Of a DNA stretch of 64,000 nucleotides, positions 1 to 11,754 are shown piece after piece; position 1 is the first letter of the stretch, and every line of letters begins with the position of its first letter. Below the pieces are notes generated by a model. The model saw only the letters and a program-made list of their open reading frames with translations, was not told the DNA's origin and searched no databases. This DNA is from Chytridium lagenaria (taxonomy: Eukaryota > Chytridiomycota > Chytridiomycetes > Chytridiales > Chytridiaceae). The stretch covers positions 62,001 to 126,000 of the forward strand of contig JAHLKC010000111.1 in assembly GCA_025449115.1 (NCBI GenBank), read 5' to 3'. A program made the translations under genes and the position numbers.

Positions 1-1259
1 CGCTCATGGTTTAGGAGCTGGAGGTAAGGCTGTGGAAGTGAAGTTTGAACTCAGCTGCAGATGGAAAGCATGCATTGAAATGGAAATAGATGGTAAGTAC
101 ATGCAAGCAGGTTATGGAATAGTTTCAATGACAGCTGTACTCACGAAGGAAACGAGGTTATGAAAGGTTAGGTGGTTGATGGTGTTGCGCGTTGGTAGTT
201 GTAAGTGTCGGAGGTTCTGAAAGTGAAGAGAGAGAGTGAAATTTGATGAAAAGAAATTCGATGTGACCAGTTATATATGTCCAGACGAAAGAACCACGAG
301 TTTATAGGCTGTTAGTAAGGCGGACAGAGGGCGTCATTCGTAAGCTGTGCATCGTGATTGGTCTAAAACCGTGAAGACATATAGGATGATACGGGATTTT
401 AACTTTGGGGTACTCGAGAAATGGTAAGGGCATAACGGAAGTATATGAACAGACGGTATTTACCTTACTTCTTTTACAGAAAATAATATGCCCATCAGAC
501 GGTGTTATGGGACGTTATAAAGGTCCCAAATCACTGGCTCTTTAATTGCGCGTTAAGCCAATGCGTCGTTAAACCAATGTCGAAAACGAAAACAAACCAA
601 CTTTAGAGGCTCAGCCGAAAGCAAAACGAACGGTCTAGATACTGGATGGACTGCTTGTCCATATGGAGCTTTAGTCACCGAGCTCATTGAGTAACGGCAG
701 TGTCGATTCACTGGTAAAATTCGAGCAAGAAACCTTCTGCAGAGACGTTAAAGGATTCAATCCCTTTTCCCGCTTAGTTTGCTGGTCGTCTTTAAGTTTT
801 CCGTAAATTTGCTTTCCTAATGTATACTCTTGATATTTCTTTGTACAAAAGAGCAAATATATTAACAATCCAAGGAGTCGTTTGATGGCCAAAAAGGATC
901 AAGCAAAAAAAACAACCGCGTTTTCAAAAGACACGAAAAACGCTGCCGAGGATATGGTGGAGAAGCCACCGCAAATAAATACGAAAAAAACGAAAAATCC
1001 AAAAGGGGGTCATAGCCGCTGTAGGGCTGGGTGCGGGGATGAACAATACCCAAAAACACCGGGGGGGAAAAAAAAGGGAACAAAAAACAAAAAAAGACAT
1101 TAATTAAACCAACCATAAAAAAAAAAAGAACAACACAAAAAGTAGACTTCAAACTTTACAACCAAAAAAACAAAAAAGAAAAAAATAATAAAAAGTAAAT
1201 AAGTGCGGGCTCATTATTGATCAGAGCCTCGCAAAAGAAAGTCTTGAAGGCCATAACCG

Positions 1260-2798
1260 TCACCTCAAGTAAGGCTTGGACCTAGTGCTGAGCGCTTTTG
1301 GATGGCTTTGCGGTAGGTGTGTTGAGCACCTGCCACGGAGCGAACCACTAGAATTATATAAGTTTATCATAAGAGTCCATTTAAATCAAAACACTCCAAA
1401 GTACATACCACTGCTTCCGATTGGGATTTGATACGGAACGGTTGAGTTGGACTTTGGGTGCTGAGCAGACTCTGTAAAAGATGCCTGGGTGGCGGTCCTT
1501 GCACGCTTCGAATTCATCTTGACGCTCAGCTCAGTCACGCGTGCATCCTCGTCACCACTGTACTCGGTTAAATGGGTCTACGCATATGCTGTTACCTTCT
1601 CATTCTTTTGCATAGAACAACCTCTGCTGCTTGTGAGGTACTTGAAGCACGAATGTTCACGGCACTAAGAATGTATGTCAGTGTATTCGACATCATCACA
1701 AAAAAAAAAGCTCATACCGTTCTCCAGCACGGCGAAAAGCGGGGTCCCTCAAATCACACGACAACTTACTAAGCCCTTTCTCATATTTCCTTAACGGCTG
1801 CGGCGATCTTATATAGTTAGAATCAGTATTCTTGATAAGAAATACCCGCTGGGAATGTTCCTTTGTTGGCCAATAGCATCCGGAACGTTTCCATTTTTTC
1901 GGAATAGCACAAACGATGCCTCAACGTGGTCATCACATCTTGAAAGATTTTAGAAATCTGATAAACAACGCGAATAATAAATAACTATACTCACTCATTC
2001 TGGACTTTCTCCATGTGTCTTGAACCTGTGGTGGTCCTCTCCGTGTAGCTCCGTTGCAGAATCTTAGAGATGTTGCTGATGTCTCTGATGCTGTTGCCTG
2101 AGGTCGCTTCAGTGACATTGCTTGCATCTTGACGAATATCGAAGATCTTGGCGGCCTTTTGGAGGTATACCTTCTCCCTAAATCAATCAATATTGGATAA
2201 ATAACCTCATCCAATTACTTCATTTTCCGGCGCTCCAACGAATTCATCATTGTGACCTTGATAAGTGGTTTCACGTGCCGTCCAACAGGGATTGACTCCG
2301 TCCTGTATGAGAATTAGTTAGCATCAAACTGTTACACACGCAGAATGGATGGAAACAGCGACGTTTACCTTTTAGGCAACGAGTTGTCATTGTCCGTTGA
2401 AAGTTTCATTCGCTTAAAGGTGGGACTGCTGGAGTCGCTGAAAATCTATTAGAAACGCGTTGAAGATATCAAGTACCTCTCCTGAAAGATCTTTGGATAG
2501 CTGATTATTCGATTTCGCATGTGTTAACATATTGAAGAAAGCAGCGTCATTAGCGATAGTCCAAAGGATGTTAAAGAGGAAATCAACTTCAACGATGCGA
2601 GTGGGATGTTGCATGCATAGAAAAGCCGACTTCATACCTAAGAATGTCCGAAAGTCGCTTGCGAGGAACAGCTCTAGGACGCTGAGAAACGGCAATTCCA
2701 TTGACGTCTCGCTTAACGCCTTGATGGAAATGGATTCTAAGATCTTGAGAACGAGCTTCAAGCAACTGAATGCCGACTGAAGTCATGCCCTGTGCCAT
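1260..2798 (-). pseudogene. Repeat gene 1, copy A (unknown function, spliced)
   Basis: This is the counterpart of the gene at 19,111-20,463. The proposed start is the minus-strand ATG at 2,796-2,798 and the stop corresponds to 1,260-1,262. Exons identified in copy C can be followed here, including the segment 1,933-2,214 (basic, Ser/Thr-rich) and the last exon with the conserved C-terminal motif AGAQHTYRKAIQ. In the last exon copy A lacks one base relative to copy C near 1,290-1,300, which changes the final residues and suggests decay or sequence error. The stretch 2,414-2,798 is open in several frames on both strands, so its true reading frame is uncertain. No known domain was recognised. 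Confidence 0.45.
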
Positions 2799-5562
2799 TC
2801 CGAACGAGGACCTACCCAAACGAAAAGGTTAGTATGGATGCTAGAGCGTGTTTTGAGGGCTGTAACTTACTGAGCGTTCTGCATGGGTGTGGAAATAGAC
2901 TTGGATGCTTGATGATAGATTCGTGAGTGATGGTTGGATGGTTGTAGGGGGGGGGGGGGGGGGGGGGGTCAAGAGAGGCGGAGTTGATCCTTTCTTTCGT
3001 AGAAAAATTCTTGATAAAAGTAAAATTCTTTTGTGGGTGACTGATAATTGAATGAACTTGTACGAGGGAGGCATGACGAAGCATTATCGCTGACGTGAGG
3101 GGATGAAGCGTGTGCGGGGTCGTTGGAGTCGGGATTATCGCTAGCCTTACAAAAATCCGTATTTAAAAAACCGTACGGTAGGAAAAAGCCTTTTAAAACC
3201 GATGTGTAAGTCGGATACGAATGGAGGCGAAAGAAAAAAGAGTCGGTAGATACCTGAAAGATGAGCTCGGGATAATAGCTTTGACAAAAGAAATAAGTTT
3301 AGTTTTTTTTCGACGTGATTGAGTTTAGATTACTTATATTACTTTCGATCCACGGTTTTCCTTCGTTCGAATCATACAGACACTGCGGATGCTACAAGGA
3401 TCATGACTTAATCTCCTCTCCTCTATTGATTCCAGGAAACTCTGCAAAACCACGACATCGTGGAATCGAAACGTTTGGGTTCTCGTTACCAAGTTTTGGG
3501 ATATGAACAAAGGATAAGAAAAAAAAATCTGGAACGCTCGGCATATATAAAAAAACTTTGTTGGCAGGCACTATCGACGAACAAGACAACGCATCGATGG
3601 AGTCGTTATCATTGGAATCAAAAAGAAACAGCAAAACGAAAGAGATTTCAAGATGCGAGTTTCCTGTAGACATAGATGTTGTAACGAGGCGACGCATCAT
3701 TCGTAAAGCCGGCCTTAAAAGGGCGTCGAAGGATAAAGGCGTTAAAAAACTTCCTTATTCTCATACTCTGCAGATATTCGTCAACCGAAATATTAAGAAA
3801 AAGTAAGTTATACAGGAAAAGATAAATAAATCCCTCATTAAACGGCGCAGAATTAATTCTGAAGTGGGATGATAATAGCACATATAAAAGAATTCGAATG
3901 AAGAAGAGATGGCAGAACCTTCACTCACAATGACTCCGCTAATCCTCATATGCCACTACCTCAAGCAACAGGAAAAAAAAGGGAAAATTTCGACAGAAAG
4001 AAGTAAATCGTTTAAGAATCAAATCTACATCATCTCTAGAATATTCGTAGACGATTATTTTTTAAAAATAACCAGATTCTCATGCTTTGCGAATTATCCT
4101 TGAAGAGAAAGCAAAATGTTCGAAATTGTAATTCAACCTTATGCCGACAGAGAAAAAGAGAGGGTTGACGTTTCACACGCTTTGTACTAACTTAATTGTT
4201 AGAATACATTCGAATTGATTTTAATATTTTAAAAAAAAGTAAACTGAAGAGACACTTACTGGGAATTCAAATGATGAACCTTGCACATATGCGGGGGGAA
4301 AAAAAGAGGCACCGAATGAATTAAAAGTTTCGGTTTCGTTTCAGACTTTGGCGTCTTCGTAAATCGTTTGGTACGGTGTTTTCTCATAGTCAGCCAATAA
4401 TTCCTGTAAATAGGAAACTACATAATCAATAAATGTACGTATGAAAAAAAGTACGCCGCCGATCACACGCGATAAAGATAGCTAAAAGAAATCCGATTGA
4501 GCAATGATTATTACGATGATTGAAAAAAAAGACCTAACACTTGCACTACAGCCACATTTTTTAGTTCATGCTTCACCTCCATGCTCCCAAAAAAGAAAAA
4601 CGAATTCACATAACTTAACATCGATAGCATCTGGAATATGATCGACATCGTATTTCGCAGATTCGTACCTTATCGTCGACTTCTAGAGTAAAAATACATA
4701 CATATAACAAAGATCCTTCTGAGGTGATAACGAATTCGCTAGAAGTCATATAGCTATATGATCCATATCGTTCATGAGATATACCGCAACCTCCGTGGAA
4801 TCAGCATCGTCAACTCGGGATACCTACCCAGGCTAAGGCGGGAATGCAATTAAATCCTTCCAAAAAAGGCTTGGGACGAAATATCGATCTTTCGTAGCCG
4901 AATCGACCTGCATACTTGGGACCCATTTTGATGGAATATAAACTCGAATCATTTATCCGCATTCTGGCTTCAGGCGGACAGGGACTTGAAACCAAAGCCG
5001 AACTCTACAAAATCTGGAATCTCCGCAATAAAAACCGCCGTTCCCTGACTCATCGATCCCGATTCACTTCTTCATTCCGCATCGTAATCGTTACTCGATC
5101 AAAAGCAAAGCCTATATCATATCTAATCTGGAACCTCCGCATACGAGAGCGCCGTTCTCCATCATAATCACTGAAGCCTCCCTCATCACGGGATTCCTCC
5201 ATATCCTTACAAGCATACGACGGCGCAAGAAAATAAACCATCCCGCCAAAGAATCCTATAGCTAAAGCCATCGATCGTTCACGGTATGTACCCTTCGCAC
5301 TATCGTTATTCCCGCCTGCCTTCTTCTCATAATCCCCGTTCAGAAACCAGATCAAGGTGTTCCGAATCCTTATGCCGATTTGAAGACGCTATTGTTGATC
5401 TTTGATAAACAATCTAAACAGGAGTCCCCCATCACCACAGGATCCCCGAGCCATCTACTCTTCCCATCAATCTCAGATGCTACTCAACTCCTCACAGGAA
5501 TCAAGGATGGTTTTGCCACCACCAGAAAAATGACAATCCCAAGATCAAATACCTCCTTTTAA
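2799..5562. repeat. AT-rich part of copy A without a recognised gene
   Basis: This stretch contains a run of more than 20 G residues at about 2,947-2,968 and AT-rich DNA with many short open frames. Short plus-strand frames at 4,916-5,167 and 5,380-5,562 have recognisable counterparts on the minus strand of copy C (about 16,665-17,060 and 16,339-16,539). These keep some residues, for example a shared ITTGS stretch, but neither copy is clearly a gene. At 4,990-5,150 a short motif reading roughly ATCTGGAAnCTCCGCA occurs twice. Confidence 0.6.
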
Positions 5563-5865
5563 TTTAAGCCAAGAGTCACGACAAGTGCAGTGATAGATGC
5601 GTTAAATAAACCACAACACGTTTGATCATCCTCTATTTTCACCTTGATCACTTTTTGAGAGCTCATAATTATGCTTTTGAAGACATTATTAAAAAGAATA
5701 GACACGGTGAAATGGAAATATCCCTCGAATCCATCCGTGTTCATGCATTCCACGTCGTTTCAACATGTTCCCTGAACCGTATTTATGAACCTTCTGCTAT
5801 CGGCTTCAGTATAGCCGGGTCCAAATCACGCGGCGCTGTCATTCTTTTCCTGTAGAAACCCCACG
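5563..5865. other. Junction between copy A and the retroelement
   Basis: The collinearity with copy C stops at about 5,562 and the retroelement Gag frame begins near 5,866. The 300 bases between show no gene. I looked here for a 5' long terminal repeat matching 11,700-12,350 and saw none. Confidence 0.5.
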
Positions 5866-5886
5866 TTGTCGCGGCAAAAAGTTGGA

Positions 5887-6726
5887 ATGAACGAGATTTC
5901 TTGTGTTTGTTCAGGGTTAACAAAAGACGCGGCGCTCTACGGTATCAAGCCTGACGAAGATCTCCGGACGTACTGCGCGACGGCAAAGGCACACTGGCAA
6001 GCATACTGCCAGAGCAGGGACGCGGGCGTTATTCCGACGTACACGGGCGGCATTTTGATCGCGAAGTTTCGTGCCAACATCGCGTACCCGTGGATCCAGA
6101 GGCTTCTTGCGGAGAAGTTGCGGCCTGGGGAAGAGGATCTCGGGATGGCCATCGACATCGTCACGAGGTTCATCCACGAGAACGTCAACTACGCGTCATA
6201 CGAGACGACTCACCAGGCGAACAGTCGAGGCAGCAGCGGGGAACCAGTCGGTGACCAGGTCTACGAGGCCCTCCACCGAATCTTGCAGGAGGAGAGACTC
6301 AAGGCGTCCAGAGACACGGCGCCGATCTTGAATGTCCTCGCAAAGGGAGGCCCGGCCGTCGAGAGTGCTTCCGAGGAGGAGATCCAGAGGAGGATCGATG
6401 CTGCCGTGGCCAACGCGGTCGCTCGCATGCAGTCAGGGTTAGGCGCAGGTCGGGGCCGGCAATGCAGAGAATGCGGTGGCATGTTCTCACCCGCCCGCGA
6501 GGGTCACAAGTTCTGCGATCCTTGCAACGCCCGCTACCGCACGACGATGGGGCCGTACTCCGCGGGCTTCGCTCCCCAATACGCCGCAGACGGGACGCCC
6601 ATAGGGTATCGAGAGGCCAATCCACCAGCGGGACGACCAACAGGACCAGGGCAGATGACGACGGGAGCTCAGAACACCGCCAGCAGACCTCAGCAGCAGG
6701 GTTTTTCACGGCCATCCCGCCAGTGA
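5887..6726 (+). CDS. Gag-like protein of the retroelement with a C-x2-C ... C-x2-C finger
   Basis: This open frame of about 280 residues precedes the protease. The first ATG is at 5,887; the frame can be extended to 5,866 only with a non-ATG start, and a stop lies just upstream, so the N terminus may be truncated. The N-terminal half is helical and charged, as expected for a capsid domain. Near residues 195-220 there is a pattern CREC ... CDPC, a four-cysteine zinc-ribbon-like finger in the position where most Ty3/gypsy Gag proteins carry a CCHC zinc knuckle. The tail is Gly/Pro/Gln-rich. Assignment as Gag rests on position and size; no direct family match was made by eye. Confidence 0.7.
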   Translation: MNEISCVCSGLTKDAALYGIKPDEDLRTYCATAKAHWQAYCQSRDAGVIPTYTGGILIAKFRANIAYPWIQRLLAEKLRPGEEDLGMAIDIVTRFIHENVNYASYETTHQANSRGSSGEPVGDQVYEALHRILQEERLKASRDTAPILNVLAKGGPAVESASEEEIQRRIDAAVANAVARMQSGLGAGRGRQCRECGGMFSPAREGHKFCDPCNARYRTTMGPYSAGFAPQYAADGTPIGYREANPPAGRPTGPGQMTTGAQNTASRPQQQGFSRPSRQ

Positions 6727-7641
6727 GAAGCTTGCAGGATGGCTACAATCCGGCCTTTGCGAATCCGCCGCCACCGCCGACTACTTCTCCCCCCGAATCG
6801 CGTTCTAAACCGCCCCCTCGTCGAAGCACCCGCTCCAGGAGCGCCATCTCGCCGAAGGTCCCTCGATCGTCCTCTCTGCTCCGCCCGACTCTGACCCCTC
6901 GTCGTTCGGATCCCTCTCAAGCAATGACCCCCGACCACAACACTGATCTGCCCCTGCCGACCCGTTCGTCCCACACCTCCCGCCTCCGCCCATCCAAGAC
7001 CCGCCGCCGCCGCCATCAATCCGATCCCCGCCTCCAGTCGTTCCATCACCGTCTCACCCGCCGCCAACGCCCGACCGCCGCCCATCTTCGTCGCCGACTC
7101 CTTCAACACCGAGGGACGCTGGACCGAACATCCACCCTTGTCGACCGCCCGCCACCCACAAGTCCATCTGTCAACACCGATCCCCCGCAAAGCTTGACCC
7201 TCGTCCCGATCCCATTCTGACTCACCCTCCGAAATTGATGACCCCATGGAAATCGACGAAGAACCCCTCCTCCTGTGCCCCCCAGATCCACACCAGTCCG
7301 ACCGCCGTCCCCGCCACCTTCACCGCCACCCTCACCGCCGCCGCCGCGTCCATCATCACCCGTCCCCATCGCGCCGCCGCCCCCGCTCACCATCGAGGCT
7401 CCTCGCCCCGACTCAAGCTCCGTCGTCGCTCCCGTCTCCGTGCCCTCGCCGACAACCCCAAAATCGATCTGGATGAGATCATCAAGAAGGCCACCGAGGT
7501 CCGACTTCCTCTCGCCGTCCTGTGTGGTCTCAGTCCTCGCCTGCGAGAACGCCTTCTCGAACTCATGAAGAATCTCCCGCGTACCGCCACGATCGCCAAC
7601 ATCCGAGGAGACACCGCTAGGGCCTTCAAGCTGGTGGGTGC
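6727..7641 (+). pseudogene. Pro/Arg-rich linker and pre-protease region of Pol
   Basis: Between Gag and protease lies a strongly biased, Pro/Ser/Arg-rich stretch that is open in several frames on both strands, so shadows abound. The frame of 7,235-7,864 contains, at about 7,450-7,620, a charged helical segment (beginning NPKIDLDEIIKKATEVRLPL). It resembles the segment found just upstream of the protease in fungal Ty3/gypsy polyproteins. The reading frame changes at least once before the protease. Confidence 0.5.
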
Positions 7642-9018
7642 GTGGAGACCGAGCTGGCCGACCCAACACTCGAACAGGAGCGCGACCGATGGGCCCGCAA
7701 CGAGCCAGAAGCCTGGGGCGGAGTCATCGGTCTCGTCAACACGAAGCGGAGACTCCGGGAAGACATGCCGATTCCGCAACGATCCTGCCAGTCGGAAGTG
7801 CAGATCTCAGGTCATGTCATCCGGGCCGTACACGACGACGGCGCCTCTCTCGACTGCATCTTGATGGCCACGGTAAAGCGATGCGGGCTTCAGGTTTCCC
7901 CGTTCAGCCTCGGGTGCGACCTGAACATCGTGAACAGCGAGGCGGTTTCGATCCTTGGCCAGGTCAACCTCATCCCCGTCACGTTCCACACGGTCACGGT
8001 CCTTGTCACGGCCGTGGTGCTGGAAGGCTTTGCGGACGACTTGCTTCTCGGGCTGGACTTCCGGCATCGCCGGCAACTGCCAGACTTCAGCGAGGGTTTC
8101 CTGGCATCACCAAGTCAGGCGGTTTTCTTCGCGGAGGGACAAATGGTGTTGTGTGACTTGCTTGGAGGGTCAGTCAGGGCAATACCAGCACATGGCGCAG
8201 GACTGGGTTCCATCATGGACCGCTTCGAAAGTCTGTGGCCGGATGCGAACCGTCCTCCACTTCCCCCAACAATGGAAGGCTCAGTTCTACCGGGACATCT
8301 GTCAAACGCCGTGCTACGACGACTCGCCGCGGAGGTGGATACGCCGAGGGTGGAGGTACAGGACGTGATGGGACAAGACAAGTGGAGGAAGCTACGAGAC
8401 CGAGTCTGTCTAGTGTTCGTCTTGACGGGCCGCATACCGCATCCCGACGATCCTGAGGAGGAGTTTCCAGGGGCAATGGACGATAGCCTTGACGCCGCGG
8501 GGACGAGGGACGACTTGATGCACCTGGTGGGTGGTAGGGAGACTCAACTTGGACCGGGAGGAGGGATGGAGGACGATTATCACTCGAGGGGAGGGATCAG
8601 CCGCGAGATGGTGGTGAAGGTGGAAGCGGAGGAGGTCGCGAACATGCCAAAGTTGCCCCTGATGATGAGGATCGAGTTGGGGGAGGACCTGTGGGTTCAG
8701 GTCAACGACTGTGAGGAGAATCGCCGCCGTCGCCCAGAGCTGGGGGAACTCTTCAAGAAGTTCCGAGGGGTCATCCGCCCCCGCAAGAGCTATCCGGACA
8801 TCATGACTGGGGTTGAGCCCGCCCGCCTAGTCCTGCGCCCCGAAGTGGAGAAATGGCCCACCGCGCCGAACCGTCGCCACAATCCCAAGCACGTGGCCAT
8901 CCTGATCGAATACCGCAAGGAGATGGGAGAGCGCCTGCAACCGAGCAAGTCCCGCGTCTCGTCCGATGCTTTCTGTGTGCCCAAGCCGGGGTACCACCGC
9001 CCTCCGCGTCGTCCATAA
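7642..9018 (+). pseudogene. Retroelement aspartic protease and start of reverse transcriptase
   Basis: This frame of 458 residues starts inside Pol. At about residues 60-140 it shows a retropepsin: a catalytic-loop-like VHDDGAS (the usual D-S/T-G is D-D-G here), and about 85 residues later LLLGLDF, matching the hydrophobic-hydrophobic-G-x-D signature near the end of the fold. The Asp in place of Ser/Thr in the active-site triplet is unusual. The end of the frame enters the reverse transcriptase N-terminal region (SDAFCVPKPG) and is then lost to a one-base shift; the RT continues in the frame beginning near 8,966. Confidence 0.8.
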
Positions 9019-9676
9019 CTTCGGACCCGTCAACGACCTGATTGTCCCCTATCGGTACCCTCTCCCACACATCGACGACTACCTCTCCGACGCGGCGAGG
9101 CATCGGATACATACCTGCGGCGACCACCTAAAGGGCTATCTGTCAGTTCCACTCCACGAGGCTTGGAGATGGCTGACGGCGGTACGCTTCCCAGACTGCG
9201 TCTTCGAGTATGGGGTGATCCCGATGGAACTGGTGGATGCAGGAGACCACTTTGGAGCGGCGGCGGACGAGGTCTACCGGGACGATAAGGCGCCTGGAGG
9301 AGAACGGGACATCAGCGATTGGGTGGGCAAATACGTGGATGATTTCCGAGCCGGCAGTCCTACCTTCGACGAGCACCTTCTGGACCTGTCAGCCCTTTCA
9401 GCCGCATCGCCCACCACAGCGGAACCCTTGCCATGGAGAAGCTCTACGCCTTGTCTCTCGTTCGCGACGCTGGACATATCGTGGAGGAGGGGAGTACTGG
9501 GTGCAGCCGGAGAAGTTGGATGTCATCAGGAATGGCCGACGCCCCGATCACAGAAAGAACTTCGCTCCTTTGTCATGACCATCTCCTTCTTTCGCCGCGG
9601 AGTGCCTCGCTTCACCGACCATGCCCAGCCGCTCTTCGCCCTCTTCCGCAAGCGTCGACAACCAAGGATTCCGTGA
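8966..9676 (+). pseudogene. Retroelement reverse transcriptase (YVDD) fragment
   Basis: This continues the RT from the previous frame. It reads RVVHNFGPVNDLIVPYRYPLP, the usual conserved block before the palm, followed by a degenerate first-aspartate region (HTCGDHLKGY) and the catalytic box KYVDDF at about 9,332-9,350. The downstream thumb/connection part shifts frame again near 9,390-9,480. The segment LRSFVMTISFFRRGVPRFTD at about 9,565-9,625 corresponds to the block before RNase H. Several expected residues of the fingers are missing, so the enzyme is probably inactive or misread. Confidence 0.85.
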
Positions 9677-9745
9677 CCATGGAAGAAACCCCACGCTCAA
9701 CGCCGCCTTCGAGGAACTCCGCGCCTGCGCTCTTCGCCCCCCGTC

Positions 9746-10440
9746 ATGGTCCGCTACGATCCAGCCCGCCCGCTTGTCCTTGTCTCCGACGCCGGTGAGA
9801 CAGTCGCTGCCTCCGTCCTCTGCCACCCCGGAGACCCCGCCGACGACACCAACATCACTCCCGCCACTGTCTTCGCCCCCATCATGTGGATCGGCCGCGT
9901 CCTTGAGGAGCCGAGCTCAGTACACGTCCTCCGAGCGAGAAGTCCTCTCCGTCGTGCAGGGTGTCACCAAGGTCGAGTATTTGATTACTTCGAAGCTTAT
10001 CCTCGTTACGATCACACCTCTCTCCGCTTCACCTCACACGGGCAGCGTCAATCCTCGCATCCAGAGGCTCATCTCGCGGATCTCCCATCTGCGCATCGAG
10101 GTTTTGACTGTCCCGAGGAGTGGAGTGGATGGTGTGGATCGGATGACGCCGACCTGTTGCCCCTTGGAAGTACCATCAAGAACGCTAGAAGAGGAGCTCG
10201 ACGAAAGCCACCCATGTCCGACCTACGGCCCGGACATCCCGATCCGAGCGCTCTACCCCGTGGACCAGCCGCCATCACTCAGCTCTTGGACTACAGCAGG
10301 GAATCAGACGCTAGTCGGTACTTTGGGACGGAGGATGCCTACCTGAGGAGGGTTGTCGAGCTGATGCTGGGAGTAAGGAGTGGAGGGAGGAGGAGTCTGA
10401 GAGGGCCTCACAGAAGTTACGGAATCGGGCGCAGCAATAT
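9746..10440 (+). pseudogene. Retroelement RNase H region
   Basis: The frame from 9,746 opens with PLVLVSDAGETVAASVL, matching the first strand of the Ty3/gypsy RNase H with its catalytic Asp. The continuation in another frame (about 9,915-10,010) has AQYTSSEREVLSVVQGV, the second conserved block with the catalytic Glu. The rest is frame-shifted. Its position between RT and the integrase zinc-binding region is as expected. Confidence 0.8.
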
Positions 10441-10443
10441 TTC

Positions 10444-11620
10444 GTGGACAGATACGACGGCCAGCTCTACCAACGGGGTCCGTTGGCGATGACTCCCCGC
10501 TACGTCTTCCCTTACGATCGCCACTCCATCCTCTTGGCTGCACATGGCAGCGATCTTGGTCACAGCGGTGTCACCTCGACCTACAACTTTCTACGACTCC
10601 CGGTCTTTTGGGGAGGGATGTTCAAGGACGTCAAGGACTATGTGTTATCGTGCCCGCACTGCCAGAGGACCGCGCGCCGACCTGATCCAGGAAGCTATGT
10701 GCCGGCCTTCACCTCGGTTCCTCGTGTCGTCTTCTCCGCCGTCGCCATCGACTTCCTGTTTTTCGGGCTGCAAAGGGGGGCTTCGAGGGGATCCACGCCG
10801 TCATCGCCTATTCTCGCACTGGATCTCCCTGCGCCCCTACCGCTCGACGGATTCCAAGACAGTGGTTCGGCACTTGGAGGACTGGTCGCGGCACTATGGC
10901 TATCCTGAGTCGGTCGTCAGCGACAACGCCTCCTACTACGTTGGCGAAGCCATGACGAGCTACTACGAGCGGCATGGGATCCTCAAGAAGCCGATCTCTG
11001 CCTACCATCCCGATGAGCAACGGCACCGTGGAGCGCTCCTTCTACACCATCGTCCTCCTCTTGATTCGCCAGCTCCGAGCAGAAGGGAAGAATGACGGAT
11101 CCTGGCCTGATTACGTTCCCATTGTCGAGCGATCCTGGAACTTCCACCACTAGTATCGACTTGGCGCCAGTCCCTTCCAGCTTGTCTTTGGTCAACAGCC
11201 CCGCACCGGCAGCCCTGCACTCGACGAACGGACTCCCGCCTATGACATCGACGAGCTCAGGGAGATCCACCGCACCAACCGCCGATCAGAACTACTACGC
11301 CACGTCCGGGAGAAACGCCGCCAAGAGGCTCGCCGCCATCCGAAAATTGGAAATGAAGACGCCCGGGCCCGACTGAATACCGCCGCATCCTACGAGGTTG
11401 GCGACCTGGTGCTTGTGTTCCGCTCCGAGCTGCTCAGCGCGCGGGACAAGAAACTTCTCCCTCGATGGCTTGGACCTTTTGTTGTTGCCGAGAAGCTGCG
11501 CGGGGATTCGTATCGCGTCGGAACGGTGGAGGGTGACCTGAGGAAGAGCCGCGATACGGGGTCAACCATCGCAGGCTCCGACCTTTCTGCAAAAGGGTCG
11601 CCGAGCCAGTGGTGCAGCGC
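10444..11620 (+). pseudogene. Retroelement integrase (HHCC, DDE, GPY/F module), frame-broken
   Basis: The first frame (10,444-10,908) contains an HHCC zinc-binding domain: H-x5-H around AHGSDLGHSG and CPHC about 30 residues later, followed by VAIDFLF with the first catalytic Asp. The second catalytic Asp (VVSDNASYY) lies in the frame of 10,544-11,095, and the catalytic Glu (GTVERSF, about 11,024-11,045) in a third. After 11,400 the frame ending near 11,560 has LPRWLGPFVVAEKL, the GPY/F module typical of Ty3/gypsy integrases. At least three frame changes separate these blocks. No chromodomain was seen. Confidence 0.88.
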
Positions 11621-11754
11621 CTATTTGCCGTGGAGACGCCGGACTTTGAAAGGGAGTTATTGGGGGGGAATTAAGCTGTCAAAGGAGAGCTACAGCACTT
11701 GGCCTAGCGGAGGGACGGGGATGTCGCATAGCGAGGGGATTTCTGGATATTTTT

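Larger units (their letters stand above)
1..5562 (-). repeat. Copy A of a large dispersed repeat (inverted relative to copy C)
   Basis: Read on the minus strand, this block is collinear with the plus strand of about 16,340-21,815 over its whole length, at what looks like roughly 85-90 percent identity. Anchors seen directly are 1-60 against 21,760-21,830, 1,190-1,330 against 20,370-20,530, 2,414-2,798 against 19,111-19,497, 3,700 against 18,235, 4,340 against 17,590 and 5,430-5,560 against 16,345-16,520. The left end of the repeat lies outside the window. It carries the reverse-strand copy of repeat gene 1 and, at the extreme left, the first codons of repeat gene 2 (ATG on the minus strand at about 5-7). 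No transposase, tyrosine recombinase or helicase motif was recognised. It could be a segmental duplication or an unclassified mobile element. Confidence 0.85.

Noticed and set aside
2532..2780. Plus-strand frame of 82 residues conserved in copy A and copy C
   Set aside because: It is opposite to repeat gene 1 and open in several frames at once. Conservation follows from the repeat itself, so it is not evidence of coding.
6690..7669. Long minus-strand open frames of 185 and 188 residues inside the retroelement
   Set aside because: They mirror a Pro/Arg-rich, GC-biased stretch of the plus-strand polyprotein; Gly/Arg-rich low complexity without motifs marks them as shadows.
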